Source: Hermatobates lingyangjiaoensis (taxonomy: Eukaryota; Arthropoda; Insecta; Hemiptera; Hermatobatidae). From it: a DNA stretch of 64,000 nucleotides. Shown piece by piece: positions 10,351-21,154 of the stretch (positions are counted from its first letter, which is position 1; every line of letters begins with the position of its first letter). Where the stretch lies: positions 3,187,001 to 3,251,000 of the forward strand of contig JAPFBL010000003.1 in the NCBI GenBank assembly GCA_026182355.1. Reading direction: 5' to 3'. Position numbers and translations under genes: made by a program. The notes under the pieces were generated by a model that ran no database searches, was not told the DNA's origin, and worked only from the letters and a program-made list of their open reading frames with translations.

Positions 10351-11490
10351 TTTTTTTACCGGCTTGATTTTGAAAAGAAATCAGCCATCTTATACTAATT
10401 TCAAATTATTAACCACAAATTTCGAAGTCCTCATAATTGCATCATTCATGGATCTGGCGACTGTTGTGAAAAAGAAATAAAAAACATACATTTATCCGTA
10501 AAAATCTGATAAAATGTATATCCTACATTGTAAAGGGTATTTTTTTACAATACGCTTCATACCAAACATTTTTAGCGCAAACATTGGTTATAAATATTAT
10601 GGTACTATTATGCCTTTAAATATTACACCGTATTCGGGATAAACTTGATATTATTTGTTCCATTAATAATATTGCAAGCATTTAAAGCGGGAGATCATGG
10701 TTATTCCTCCTAAAGTTGTATAAAGGTTGCAGTTTGCCGTCATATATTACACAATGCGATTCCATTGCTATTTTTTTACGCGTAAATGTACCAAAATTTG
10801 TCAAAATTAGGATTAAGTTAATCCAGGTAATCATTGATGACCATTTAGCAGTTCACTATCAATTTTTTTTTTGTAAAATATATCTGGCAACATATAAACT
10901 AATCTATTAATGTTTGGTTCTACAACATTTTTTATCCTTTTATTTCTCTATTTTCTTGGATATTGATTCCAAATGGGATCTTGCTGGTGCCTTGCATCCT
11001 GCTCTTTCCTTGCTGGTTGTAGAGCAGGTGGTCAAGCTTTCTGCTATCCTCAGATAGCATAGTCCTTGTAGTTCATTCAGACTTGTTTAGTCACCTTACT
11101 GATTAACTTATGATGACTACAATAAGCACATGACCACCATCGGCCCTACCACAGCAGTGTAGAGCGAATATACCATACAGATTGTGGATAGGACCTGAAG
11201 TTCTACCATAGAATTTCTCACGGCCGACCATTGCTGTTGTGACCTTACCTAATGCATCTGCTACATCAGGAGCTAAATTGATCGATGCTATTCACAGCAT
11301 TAAACAGATTAGCTTCTCTTCCATTCATAACATGATTCAAATTATTTATCTGACAAAATAAGATTTTATTAATATATCAGCTCTAAGTGCTGAGTATATT
11401 AATTGTTTGGAATGCAATTATAATTATTTAACAGTCAGAGATAGGTACATTTTTATGACAAAATTTGTATTAAATTTATTGATAACTAGT
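10351..11490. other. Unrecognised sequence, moderately GC-rich near 10960-11290
   Basis: The 10960-11290 block has higher GC than its surroundings and could be an old retroelement piece. I could not match any reading frame to a known family. The plus-strand open frame at 10716-10910 (64 codons) has no motif. Confidence 0.4.
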
Positions 11491-11494
11491 ATAT

Positions 11495-11612
11495 TCTAGT
11501 TCTCTAGAAGTGTGACTCTGATGAAGATAAATTGTTTTGAAAAAAGCAAAGTCTCTTCTTTGAATTTATTTAACATTGTTGATTTGTAGTTCACATGTTT
11601 ATTATCTTTATA
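11495..11612 (+). mobile_element. Diverged single-arm relative of family 1 (copy H)
   Basis: Carries the ribozyme-like core at 11514-11553, then a tail ending AACATTGTTGATTTGTAGTTCACATG and TTTATATAAAG. This tail aligns with the family 1 tail ATTGATTGTTATTTCACGTG...AATCTTTATATA. It has no inverted partner arm and is followed directly by a (GT)n tract. Confidence 0.55.
11514..11553 (+). ncRNA. Degenerate hammerhead-like motif, copy H
   Basis: GACT, CTGATGA (exact consensus core), a 14-nt stem II region, GAA, then AAAAGCAA and AGTC. Stem I pairs 4 of 4. The stem III palindrome is lost, so it should be inactive. Confidence 0.45.
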
Positions 11613-11621
11613 TAAAGATTT

Positions 11622-11622
11622 G

Positions 11623-11653
<31 letters not shown>

Positions 11654-11712
11654 TGTGTGTGTGTGTGTGTGCGTATGTATGTATCTGTGTTTGAGTGTGT
11701 TGTGTGTATATT
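11622..11712. repeat. (GT)n microsatellite
   Basis: Long GT repeat with a few interruptions. The open frames on both strands here are translations of the repeat. Confidence 0.95.
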
Positions 11713-11908
11713 TTGCGTGTGATGGGTTTACAGTAAAACACATAGAAACTGAAACACACATCTTTCACAGCCGAATGATCACTTCTACTTCTGATGACGA
11801 CTTGAGTCGCTGTACAGAAGAGAGTTTTGTCAGTTCATTTTATGTAGGTTCTTTTTTGTAACTTGACGATTATCCGTAGGAAAATATTATAACTATTTTA
11901 AGTTTATA

Positions 11909-12082
11909 AAAAGATTTCACATAAACACGTGAAATAAAATCAATGATCAAACCATTGAGTTGGGTTTTTGACTCTGACGAAGACCGCTTGTTACGGTTGA
12001 AAGATCTTAGTCTTGTTTTCCCATTTCTTATTGTGGTTTGTTCATTGATTGTTATTTCACATGTTTAAGTAAAATCTTTATA
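11909..12082 (+). mobile_element. Family 1 copy D
   Basis: The left arm is reduced to its outer end (AAAGATTTCACATAAACACGTG to AATGATCAAACCA), which joins directly to the spacer and a complete right arm with its TTTCACATGT terminal block. The left ribozyme has been deleted. Confidence 0.8.
11970..12012 (+). ncRNA. Hammerhead ribozyme-like motif, copy D, apparently intact
   Basis: GACT (pairs 4 of 4 with AGTC), CTGACGA, stem II A(g)ACCG/CGGTT, loop CTTGTTA, GAA, AGATCT, T, AGTC. All core positions fit the hammerhead consensus. The only departures are one bulged G in stem II and the loopless stem III. Confidence 0.65.
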
Positions 12083-12124
12083 TATATATTAATGATCAAA
12101 CCACAATAAGAAATGGGAAAACAA

Positions 12125-12167
12125 GACTATGATATTTCAACCGTAACTAGCTGTCTTCGTCAGAGTC
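12125..12167 (-). ncRNA. Hammerhead-like motif, left arm of copy E, decayed
   Basis: Stem I (GACT/AGTC) and the CTGACGA core are intact. Stem II is altered (ACAG against CGGTT), and the stem III palindrome reads ATATCA instead of AGATCT. Confidence 0.45.
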
Positions 12168-12196
12168 AAAAACCCAACTGAATCAGTTGGTTTTTT

Positions 12197-12239
12197 GACT
12201 CTGATGAAAACCGCTTGTTACGGTTGAAAGATCTTAGTC
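12197..12239 (+). ncRNA. Hammerhead ribozyme-like motif, right arm of copy E, apparently intact
   Basis: GACT, CTGATGA (the canonical CUGAUGA core), AAACCG pairing to CGGTT around CTTGTTA, GAA, AGATCT, T, AGTC. The core base 7 is T here and C in other copies. That position is unconstrained in hammerheads. Confidence 0.65.
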
Positions 12240-12255
12240 TTGTTTTCCAATTCTT

Positions 12256-12924
12256 GGAAATTGAATATATTAAAAATGAATTGATCTTTTATAAAATCAT
12301 AGAATTATTAAATTAATTAACAAGTCAATACTTTTTTTAACTATAAATTATTTTGAATTTTTGACAACCTTGAGTATTCGTATTCATCTCTCATCCATAA
12401 CTCACTGTTAAGTGTGTGGACTTGAAAACCAAGCACTTTGACAGAATTGAATTTAAAAAAACATAGCCATTATTGACAATGGCAACATTGTTTTTTCACT
12501 CTATTTATATTTAGTATAATTAGAAGTTCTTAGGAGAAATACATTGCGTTTCAACAAACTTTTTTTTGATGAACTGAGTTTGTTGATTAACATGATCAGT
12601 TATAAAAAAAAAGTGAGATTTGGTTTTATTTTAATACGACTGTAGTTTAAACGAAATATCAAACTCATAGGTAATCATAAACGATTTCATTTGTTTTAAT
12701 ATGACTATATACTTTTTATTAGTAACAACAATATTAAAGTCATTCAACTAGAAAAATTTGGCATTTTATTATTATTAATATTTAAATAATGGACTGGATT
12801 TCATCGGACACATGCATGCCACAGCATACTTTGCCCTACTATGAATGTTATTTCTAAATTCAACTTCAGATTTTAAGTTTTTTAATAAACATTATGATTG
12901 TCCATAGAAAGTATCCAGACTGGA
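12256..12924. other. AT-rich sequence, no recognised gene
   Basis: Includes AATATCAAACTCATAGGTAATC...TTCATTTGTTTTAATATGAC at 12655-12715. This block resembles parts of 5190 and 54.9 kb and is probably a dispersed repeat fragment. Confidence 0.5.
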
Positions 12925-13290
12925 TTGTTAGCTAACTTGTACTTGCATCCTTCTTCATCCATTCTGCAATTCCATTCTTGAGAAAGGAGGGTATTGTGCA
13001 AAGGTGCAGCAGGCCACAAAAGGGTTGTTCGGTTCCAAACTTTTTCAACCTGTGGCCACATTACTTGGTATTCCCTTGTGCCTAGGTACCCACATAAAAG
13101 TTGTTTATTTCTGTTTTTTTTTTACTTATTTTTACTTATATTATTTTTACTTGTTTCAAAAATGACAAAAACAAACTTAAGACCCTTTCAATGAAATCAG
13201 GAAGTTTCTAAATCAGGTGATGGTTTGTGATCACTTTGACACTTCCTATATGAGACCACTACATAAGGCAACATATGGCCAAAGTATTAA
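12925..13290 (-). pseudogene. LINE fragment: RNase H domain, copy 3
   Basis: The minus strand reads WVPRHKGIPSN, equivalent to WVPGH-GI-GN, then loses frame. Farther down, a different frame is needed to read the tail (ending at the shared cttcttcatccattctgcaat block). It aligns at DNA level with the copies at 3.3 and 14.95 kb, including the flanking GAAATCAG-AAGTTTC-AAATCAGGTGAT block. Confidence 0.7.
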
Positions 13291-14944
13291 TATTTCTTTC
13301 TTATAATTTTTTGAAAAATGTATGTCCCATTGAGTTATTACATCCTGGGCTAGTCTGAATAGACAGTAAATCGGCTATTTCTTGAAAAAAATATCATAGA
13401 GGGAGAGTTTTATATCTTTCCATGCTCAGTGGTCTTCTAACGTCATCTTTAGACGCTGACGTTTGCAGTTTATTAAGGCTAATTTGGATATATTTTTCAT
13501 TTTATAACCAATAACCGATTCATATGATACAATTTTTTATCACAATTGTAATAATAATTTACTGCTACTGTGTACATGTCTGAAATATACATTAAATTAA
13601 TGACTAAATTTCACTGAGTGATCATTCTGATGTATTCTTGAAAGCAATGATACGGGGCTTCTCTTTCAGCCGAGGGAGAGGATTGTGGTGTAAGAGTTTA
13701 CTTCACTGCGCTATAACCACTGTTTTTAACCCTATATATTATGTATTATCATCATTTTATAAACTATTTATTCAACTAGACAATAAGTAATTGAATTTTA
13801 TTCATATTATCTTGTAAGATAGTTTTAGTAAGTTGGAACTGTAGTTGAGTAAGACGATCCAAATCTGGAAGAGGAGTTAGGTTAGGAATATTTCCACTGA
13901 CTCCCAGAGCTCTGTTCGATGAGTAAGAATACATTAGAATGTAAAATGTGTTTTTTGATTAAACACATTTTGAATTTCGCTCTAACTGATTCAAATTCAA
14001 CGTTTATTTAAATAAAAAGTATATGTGGGAGAATTGCATATGAAAACAGAAAATTTATATGGTAAAAGGGAGTTACACTTCTAAAACCTATAAAATAAAA
14101 GAAGCAGTGATCACTGAGTTTGAAGATTGTAAAAAAAAATTATTACATAAACGACTTTTTTCCCCAAACAAAATGCAGCAATATTAAAAAAATAACTGTA
14201 ATTGTTATAATCACTGGAGGCATCTTTCAATTCACAGACCGTCTGCAAAACAATGAAGACATTGAGAATTCCTTACGAGTAGTGCACAATACCCTGGAGT
14301 TGCTATCGTTAGTGACTCAACTATTAAACTAAGTTCGATGACACTGAAATCTCGTCTTTTTTTTTCTTTATATAATTGAATCTGTTTTCAATGCTTCCCG
14401 GATGCAGAAACTGTATCTATTTTGTCCTTCAACATTTATTTGATCAAATAGCGTACAGGCAGTCCTAATGTTTACATACTTATGTTGCTAACTAATAACA
14501 AGGTGAACTAATTCCCAATCAAGAGAATCAATCTATGTCTAAAGTGTTAAAAAATAAATCAAGCAGAGAAATGAGAACTCCTTTCAAATTATGATAAAGG
14601 CCAAGCAAAATACTAGTTCAAGTGAAATAAAAAAACAAAATTAGACAGTTTTTTAACTCAGTAAAACTGAAAATAGAAAAACATAATTATAAAGAAGTTG
14701 GCAAGAATTCAGTTATAATAAAAACGGAAACAATAAAAGAAATCGAAGAAATATGTTCAGAAATAAACCTCGTTGCTAAAGGCAGTCGAAACTTGCTGGT
14801 TTTAAACCATAATACGTCTACAAACGTCAATTACAATTTATTGTATTCAAAAGTAATTGTTAAGAGAAATATGTCTGCTTAAATATCCTGCAAATAGTTT
14901 TAAATCCTTTCATTGCACATTTATTATATTATTCTCCAAAATTA
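13291..14944. other. AT-rich sequence with a dispersed repeat fragment
   Basis: 13390-13500 (TTTCCATGCTCAGTGG ... AATTTGGATATATTTTTCAATTT-like) resembles 16325-16430, so both are probably fragments of one repeat. The plus-strand open frame at 14120-14332 (70 codons) is not recognised. Confidence 0.45.
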
Positions 14945-15330
14945 AAATCAGTTGAAATGAGCTTTTTAGACAAGATTAAAGCTGGTTGTTTTAGACATCT
15001 TGTATCTGCTTCCTTTATCCATTCTGCAATCACATCCTAGAACTGGAGGGGAAGGGGTTTGTCAGACCACAGGTTTGCTTGACTCTAATCTTTCACAACA
15101 GGTCCACCACTTCCTCATTCTGCTGCATTCCAAAGTGTCCAGGCACCCACATAACAGAGATAACTTATTTTTACTGCCTTCATTATTACCAATTTTTGAT
15201 CTTACAGTATACAGATGAGAGTCATCTTCATGAAATCAGCAAGTTTCCAAATTAGGTGATTATTTGTGATTTCTTTGGCACCTCAGCAAAAAATTCTATA
15301 AGGAGCATTTTATCAGGCATCATACAGCTT
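14945..15330 (-). pseudogene. LINE fragment: RNase H domain, copy 4
   Basis: The minus strand reads MWVPGHFGMQQNEEVVDLL (V-P-G-H and N-E-E-V-D conserved), then a stop and KIRVKQTCGLT. This is the best preserved WVPGH motif of the four copies. Its flanks match copies 1 and 3 (AGCTTTTTAGACAAGATTAAA, ATGAAATCAGCAAGTTTCC). All four copies in the window have the same orientation. Confidence 0.8.
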
Positions 15331-17584
15331 AAATATTACTATTTTAATGCATATTCTTAGCACCACCAAAGTTAGTAAACTTCTTAGTTGTTTTACAAAT
15401 ATCACTATAAAGTAGGAAAGATGATCCAAACGGGGCACAATACGAGTTCAAAATCGAAGAAGAGTAACAAAACTAAATAAATTTAGTAAATTTATTTTGT
15501 TTTTTATAACATATAAATATTCTGTTATATATTTTATTTTTTAAGATATTTTATCGTTAACTAGTTTCCTATTTCTTTATTTTTTATTTACTATTACAGA
15601 TATACTCGTATTTTCAATTTATTTTATTTTATTAATTATTTTTCCTTTCCTTTATTATTATTTATCATAAATTCATTTTGTTTTTTATTGCATATCAATT
15701 TTAATGAATAAATATTTTTTCGTTTCCTATGTATACGTATCATACTTTTTACATTTTATCTTACTATTTTTTGGAGAAATCCCCAATTTATAGATATTTT
15801 TTTATTGTCTTTAATTTCTCTCCAATTCTCTTTGATTCCTTTATATTTTTCCCAACTTGTATTGCTTATCTGAATTTCCTGTCTATATCTCCTCTTAACT
15901 TTATTACTTCAAGAGCGGGCGCGAGGGTGACTAACAGCTCTCTCGTAGCTGTTACCGGGTCGGATAATTGCCGTTGCGCCTACAACGTGCTTAGTCTGTC
16001 ACCCTCTCTCTTTTCTCCTGAAGATGGATTTCCCAAAAATTTGAGTTTGTTAGTGTATTACTTTGCTCTCTATGTTACTTTTCTTCGATTTTGAACTCGT
16101 GTTTTACGAGTCTGTCATTCCACTTGAATCCTACTTGAAGATGAACCATGTGAAAAACCGGTCGGGCAACCACATACAACAAAGCTTCAGGAGGTATGAT
16201 GAATTTGAATAATATACTCGTATGCTATTAAAATTTCATTTAAAAAAAAAATGTTTCAACATTTGAAAGAAATACTTTCATCTCATGCTAGTGTGTGGAT
16301 ACCACAAAAGTACAGTTTCCTTGAAAGAAATATTTCAGTGGGTGGGCGTTTAATATTCTTTCCATGCCAGAGACAGATCAGGTTGTTATTACTGTAATTA
16401 ATTTGGATATCTTTTTCAATTTCAATTTCAAGTTATGTAAATGATGCCTCTCATTTCATCACGTCAGTAATAATAACCATTACGTGATAATAATATCACG
16501 TCAGTAATATTTACTACATGGCTTTTCCAGATCAATCTTTTATCTTCTTAAGAACAATAATTGATTGTACACCTCTCGGAATACTAGTGTAAAATGTTCA
16601 ATGAATAAATCTTTGAAATCTGCTTTCTTTCTCCTTCAGAAAGGTACGAGTATACTGATTGTTTTAAAAACCCTTTTGCTTTAACAAGTCTCGTCATTGG
16701 AGAGCAGCTGCAGAAGATGAAATTCTACTTCCAAGCATTCCTATGCTATAACGATAAAGCATAGGTCAACATGGAAAAATAACAATAGAATTATAATTTA
16801 GATATAATAATAAACTAGTGGATGATTAATTCGAGGTGCTAAGAGATGTCACAATGATTAAGTAACTCAAATTAAGTAGGCTCTTCAAGAAGAAGAGCGT
16901 TAAAAAAGGCTTAGTAGGTCTACATGTTGGTTTCCTATCTAATATTCAACGGATATGTGTCATACACTGTCAATCTTAATGCTCAATTAAACCTTCCGGA
17001 ACACTATTTTCCTTTTAAATTCTTACGTAACCAAACAAACTGCAGAATGCACGTCATGTTTATATATGTCTTTTACTAAAATCGAGTTGATTGAACAGAC
17101 AGACATGCATGACATTTTTTATAGCATCCAAAGCAGATTATTGAGATATTCATTTACAATTAAACAAGTTTTCGTCGCTAATATTCTATTTTTCTGGAAA
17201 TAAGAATATTTAATGAACTCTTTTGATTGCAGGTATTCTTGACGTTTAGTTTATTTTTGCTAGATTTTTTTAAATTGAGGATAGTATAAATGACGTAAAT
17301 ATTTTATATAATATATTTAAGTATATGGTTCTAAACAGAAGTATTATAATGTTTTAGGCAATCGAAAAGTTTTAAATAAACTGTTGTTTAATATAATTAG
17401 GCGTTATGATTGTTGATCTTAATGTTTGCATAATGATTTATTATGTCGACTTTAAATGAGACATAAAGTCAATACTAACGAAGAGTAAATCTGACAATAA
17501 TTAATCAATAAATATAAAGTACTCCATGCATATTGATAGTAACACAGCGATTATAAAAAAAACATTTGTGTTTTAAATATGTTT
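15331..17584. other. AT-rich sequence, GC-rich block at 15905-16170, no gene assigned
   Basis: 15905-16020 is GC-rich (GAGCGGGCGCGAGGGTGAC...) inside a T-rich run. The plus-strand frame 15729-16094 (121 codons) crosses it but is low-complexity F/Y/I-rich in its first half and is not recognised. At 16127-16170, CTTGAAGATGAACC...AAAACCGGTCGGGC resembles the hammerhead-like half at 17.6 kb. Confidence 0.4.
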
Positions 17585-17900
17585 TCGTCATAAATAGCTC
17601 TTGTGGTAGTCCGACCGGTTTCGCGCGTAGTGAATCTTCAAACTTGATGTACTTGAACTACAGTACATACAAAATAGGTCGGACGACTCCAGCAGACATA
17701 TACGAGGTAAGAAGGATTTAAATAATAATATGATTTTTACTAACCTCTGTGGTACTAGCAGTATGCATGTATTTAAGCTACTTTAAGAGGCACAGCCTCT
17801 GTACTTTCCTAGCACAGCCTACTTTAAGAGGCACTACGTGCGTTAACCGGTCGAAGACTACAGCAGCTATTTACAAGGCAAGACACACTTATATAATACT
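17585..17900. repeat. Inverted, partly repeated element with GAAACCGGTCGG blocks
   Basis: The minus strand at about 17597-17640 reads TTGAAGA, TTCACTACGCGC, GAA, ACCGGT, C, GGACTACC: a hammerhead-like order whose core C is changed to T. A facing partial arm on the plus strand has GGTCGGACGACTCCAGCAG (17678-17696). A third partial copy at 17840-17870 has TTAACCGGTCGAAGACTACAGC. The module CTNTTTAAGAGGCAC also repeats at 17780 and 17822. The 3' part (ACTAACCTCTGTGGTACTAGCAG) matches 24.31 kb. Confidence 0.5.
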
Positions 17901-18711
17901 ATCAAAATATGAAAGAGTTATACGTTCTTCAAACAAAATTGCATCACTGCGACTTCCTCCTGGATGAACAGAGACATCTAAACACAAGTGAAGTGCCTGA
18001 TGGAAATTTTTAAAAAGGGAAAAAATAAATGGAAACTTCTTCCATAAAGTACTCAAAGTTTCAATGAAATTTGATGTTCTGCTAACAAAACCTTTTTTCA
18101 TGAATTTTTGTCGTGTGCTCATTTGAAGAAAAAAAAACAGCTATGAGCTTTTCGGACCACGATGACTTTTGCAATGAAATGAGATGGTTCGTTACCATAG
18201 CTTGGCATCTCATTGTGACCGCAAACATGCTCACTGTGATAAGTGTGAACAATCATCCTACTAAATTAGACAATGAAAAATTATCCTTCCCTATCACGGG
18301 TATTTAGAAATAAATTAGGATTATTATTTCTTTTGGTCTCCAGCAGGTGTGGATGGAACCTTTATAGAAACGATAAAATATATGTTTGCAGTGTTTATTT
18401 TTACCATTGGACTCTAAAGCAACATATCTTCTTAAATTAGACGGAAGAATGGCTCTGTCAATGTTGGCAAGGACATAGCAGTGCTCCCTCTCTCTCTCTC
18501 TCTAACGGCCACTATTTCTGTTTACAAGCCTGTCTGGTTTATTTTTTTACCTTCAACTCACCAATATTTCTTTTAATGATTTCTTTAACTTTTTCCTCAT
18601 CTTTTTTATGCCAAAAGACGCTAAAACGCAAACAAATAATTTGGAAAATATAATTAAAATATAGTATACATAAACTTTTAAATTTAATTTATATATGCAG
18701 AAAAATCACAA
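17901..18711. other. No recognised feature
   Basis: Contains a TC-rich run near 18485-18505 and two overlapping opposite-strand open frames of 64-77 codons without motifs (17889-18122 minus, 18113-18307 plus). Confidence 0.45.
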
Positions 18712-18781
18712 TAAATAAACACGTGATGCAATCAATGAAGCTTAAATCACAATGGAAAAAAAGAAAACAATAGGAATAAAT

Positions 18782-18811
18782 GATCTGAGACCTTTCAATT
18801 TATGTCATAAA
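18782..18811 (-). ncRNA. Hammerhead 3' half, left arm of family 5
   Basis: The minus strand has TTTATGA in place of CTGATGA, then ACATAAATT is seen, GAA intact, AGGTCT, C, AGATC. The core is destroyed but GAA is intact, the reverse of the right arm. Confidence 0.45.
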
Positions 18812-18856
18812 CATAAAAGTGACTTTTATGTTAGCTTCTCAGTTTTTACTTTGTTT

Positions 18857-18891
18857 GCTCTCTGATGACATACATTCAAAGGCCTCAGAGC
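18857..18891 (+). ncRNA. Hammerhead ribozyme-like motif, right arm of family 5
   Basis: GCTCT pairs perfectly with AGAGC (5 bp stem I). The core is CTGATGA. A very short stem II region follows, then CAA where GAA is expected (G12 to C), the AGGCCT palindrome, and C as the cleavage base. The G12 change should inactivate it, while the other arm keeps GAA. Confidence 0.55.
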
Positions 18892-18940
18892 ATTTATTTC
18901 TATTGTTTTTCTTTGTTCCACTGTGGTTTAAGCTTCATTA

Positions 18941-20615
18941 ATTATATATGTGTAAATTATTCATAATAAATATATGATTCCCACTGAACATTTTTATGGC
19001 ATTAATCTCGTTCAAAATTTATAATTTATTTATTAAAACACCTAACATTATATAATAGGCACAGACAATTCTTTTAAGATTGTTTTAGGGTAGCACCAAC
19101 AAGTTTTTTCCATGTTCCAAAACGATGCCATGAAGATGGTTGATCAGATCCAATCCAGAGCCAAAAACACTATTGTCTTCCATATTGGTTTCTAAGTATT
19201 CTAAGGGGGTTTTTGAGGAAAGGAGTAGAAGATGGGAGGGTTTCTCTGCAGGGCACCATGAACGTCTGGACATAATATTAAAAAATAAATTCGAAAATTT
19301 GTCACCTGGCTTAGTTTATGTGATTTTATCTCTTACTGTCATCTATCTTTTGACCTTTTTAATTGTTTGCTATGTCTAGCAAATGTATTATCATCTTATA
19401 AAAGTAAGGCTGATTTTGACTTACTCATTCAGTAATGAGATTCAAAAACATTTATTCAATGCCAAATGATTTTCTTGAAAATCTCACAAGAATTCACTAT
19501 ATCAGAATGAACATATCTCTCCAGCTTCATCTATTCCTCGGATATTCTCTTAATAACGGACCATCTTTTTGGCGATTACCTACAAGCAGACTAGTCAAAA
19601 TGCTTGACTGATCTCTGCAAAATACTCTCTCTCCATCTGTCTTATTTTCCCCCGTTAATTACAAGAGCACATTAATTATGTGCATGTGAACTCTTCGTCC
19701 GTACCGATTCTCCAACAAAGTATCCAAAAGCCTTCATGATGCTTTCGCCTTAACATATATGCATAATAATGAACTCATTAGTTGTGCAATCCGTAATTGT
19801 GTGGCATTTACTCATATTGGCGTAAATGGATAAACCAAAATCTCCACATCCAAAAAAAAAAAAGAAACCTTTTTATTCTATGCGTTTCAAACACTTCATG
19901 TTCATCGTCAGATAAATTTCCAAATGAAGGAGTGGAGGACCGACCAAAATCGAACGTTCACTGAACGTGAAATGAACATGACTTGAACTAAACTTACAAG
20001 ATTCACTTTCTATCTTCAATTTCCATCGTCGTGTTGTCCTTTGGTCTTCATTAATTCATTAACCACTTCTTTTTCCACTTTTATTCTTTAGAAGATTATT
20101 CCAGGCGTGGAACTCCTAATTCATTTATTCCTTCCATTGAATATTCACCTGTCTGCCTCTAAATCATCAAACTTTCTCCACATAAAATAGAGCATGCAGG
20201 ATGTCTTCATTGACAAAGTAGAACAACAGGAGTGACTGACATATGGTGGAACTCACATTGATAATTGAAGTCAACATTTCATTAATAATTTCTTTTTTAT
20301 AATTATAAGCTTACTAATTAAAGATAAAAAAAAGATTTGAGATCCATTGAATTAGCTAAGGAATTAGTTAAAAGTAACGAAATTTTCAGTATTTGTTTCT
20401 TATGTATAATTTATTTTAGTAAATAAACAACAATTTATAAACTCTAATTCAACTTTATTTTTTTTTTTTATGCGCTTTCTCAGTTTTATAATAATATAAC
20501 AGTCCTATGTGTCAAGATATATCCTATTACCCTATTTTTTTTACATCATAAAATTCATCATCATAATCTTCATCAAAAAATTATAATGTTTTCCCACTTT
20601 TGTTGGTTATTCTAG
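18941..20615. other. AT-rich sequence; degenerate hammerhead-like segment at 19875-19935
   Basis: On the minus strand, 19935 to 19875 reads CTGACGATGAACATGAAG, then TGTTTGAAACGCATAGAAT. That is a CUGACGA core, a stem II with GAACA against TGTTT, GAA and near-palindromic ACGCAT. Stem I pairing is poor. The opposite-strand open frames at 19085-19379 overlap each other and are unrecognised. Confidence 0.45.
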
Positions 20616-20798
20616 TGTCATTCTACAAATATGAGCTTACAATATTACATTAACGATTACAAAAGTTCAACATATAGCAATATTAGAAGCTCTAGATATC
20701 ATACTTACTAAGAACAAAACAATAAACTTAATTCCAAACATTTTGGTTAGCATGATAGAAAAACCTGTAACTCTTAAAAGAATTGCCTTGAACTTCAT
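20616..20798. repeat. 183-bp direct duplication, first copy
   Basis: Aligns without gaps to 21446-21628, with about seven mismatches (roughly 96% identity, counted by eye). The second copy starts exactly 830 bp downstream. The frame beginning GCT TAC AAT is open through both copies (AYNITL, ITKVQHIAILEAL, LIPNILVSMIEKPVTL). Three of six changed codons are synonymous in that frame. A possible acceptor (TTGGTTATTCTAG) lies just before the repeat. Product not recognised. Confidence 0.85.
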
Positions 20799-21154
20799 AT
20801 TGCCTCTATGTAAAAGTCTAGGATAAAAATTTAAAAGAACTTAAGGGACTATTTAATGCCAAAAAATTATAAGTATCCACTTGTTGGATATATTCACTTT
20901 TTTCGCCTTAATTTCATTATCATTTCAGAGTCCAAATATTTATTAGACTAGATTGCCTTTTAAAATTAAAATAATAATTAATAATCAGTTTTAATTAATA
21001 TAACTCATCTTTCGTGATATGATTTGAAAAAATTACACTCCTATTCCTATTATTAAAATAAAATTTACTATACAAACATTAAAATAAATTATATATTTAC
21101 TTAAAATGTTTTTTTTTAATTTAGTAGCATTTTTGCATTACTGTAGGTAACTAT

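Larger units (their letters stand above)
12089..12255. mobile_element. Foldback element, family 1 copy E
   Basis: Inverted pair directly following copy D. The arms run from AATGATCAAACCACAATAAG to the spacer AAAAACCCAACTGAATCAGTTGG, which is itself palindromic, then to TCTTGTTTTCCAATT. The outer terminal blocks are missing on both sides. Confidence 0.8.
18712..18940. mobile_element. Foldback element, family 5, hammerhead-bearing arms
   Basis: The left arm ACACGTGATGCAATCAATGAAGCTTAAATCACAATGG...AATAAATGATCTGAGACC is the reverse complement, with about 15-20% divergence by eye, of the right arm GGCCTCAGAGCATTTATTTCTATTG...CACTGTGGTTTAAGCTTCATTAATT. The layout (ribozyme core near the centre, GTGGTTT-AAGCTTCATT tail, CACGTG-like end) parallels family 1, although the sequences differ. 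Confidence 0.75.

Noticed and set aside
15729..16094. 121-codon open frame
   Set aside because: The first half is low-complexity T-rich sequence and the second half is a GC-rich block with no recognisable domain. No splice or homology support.
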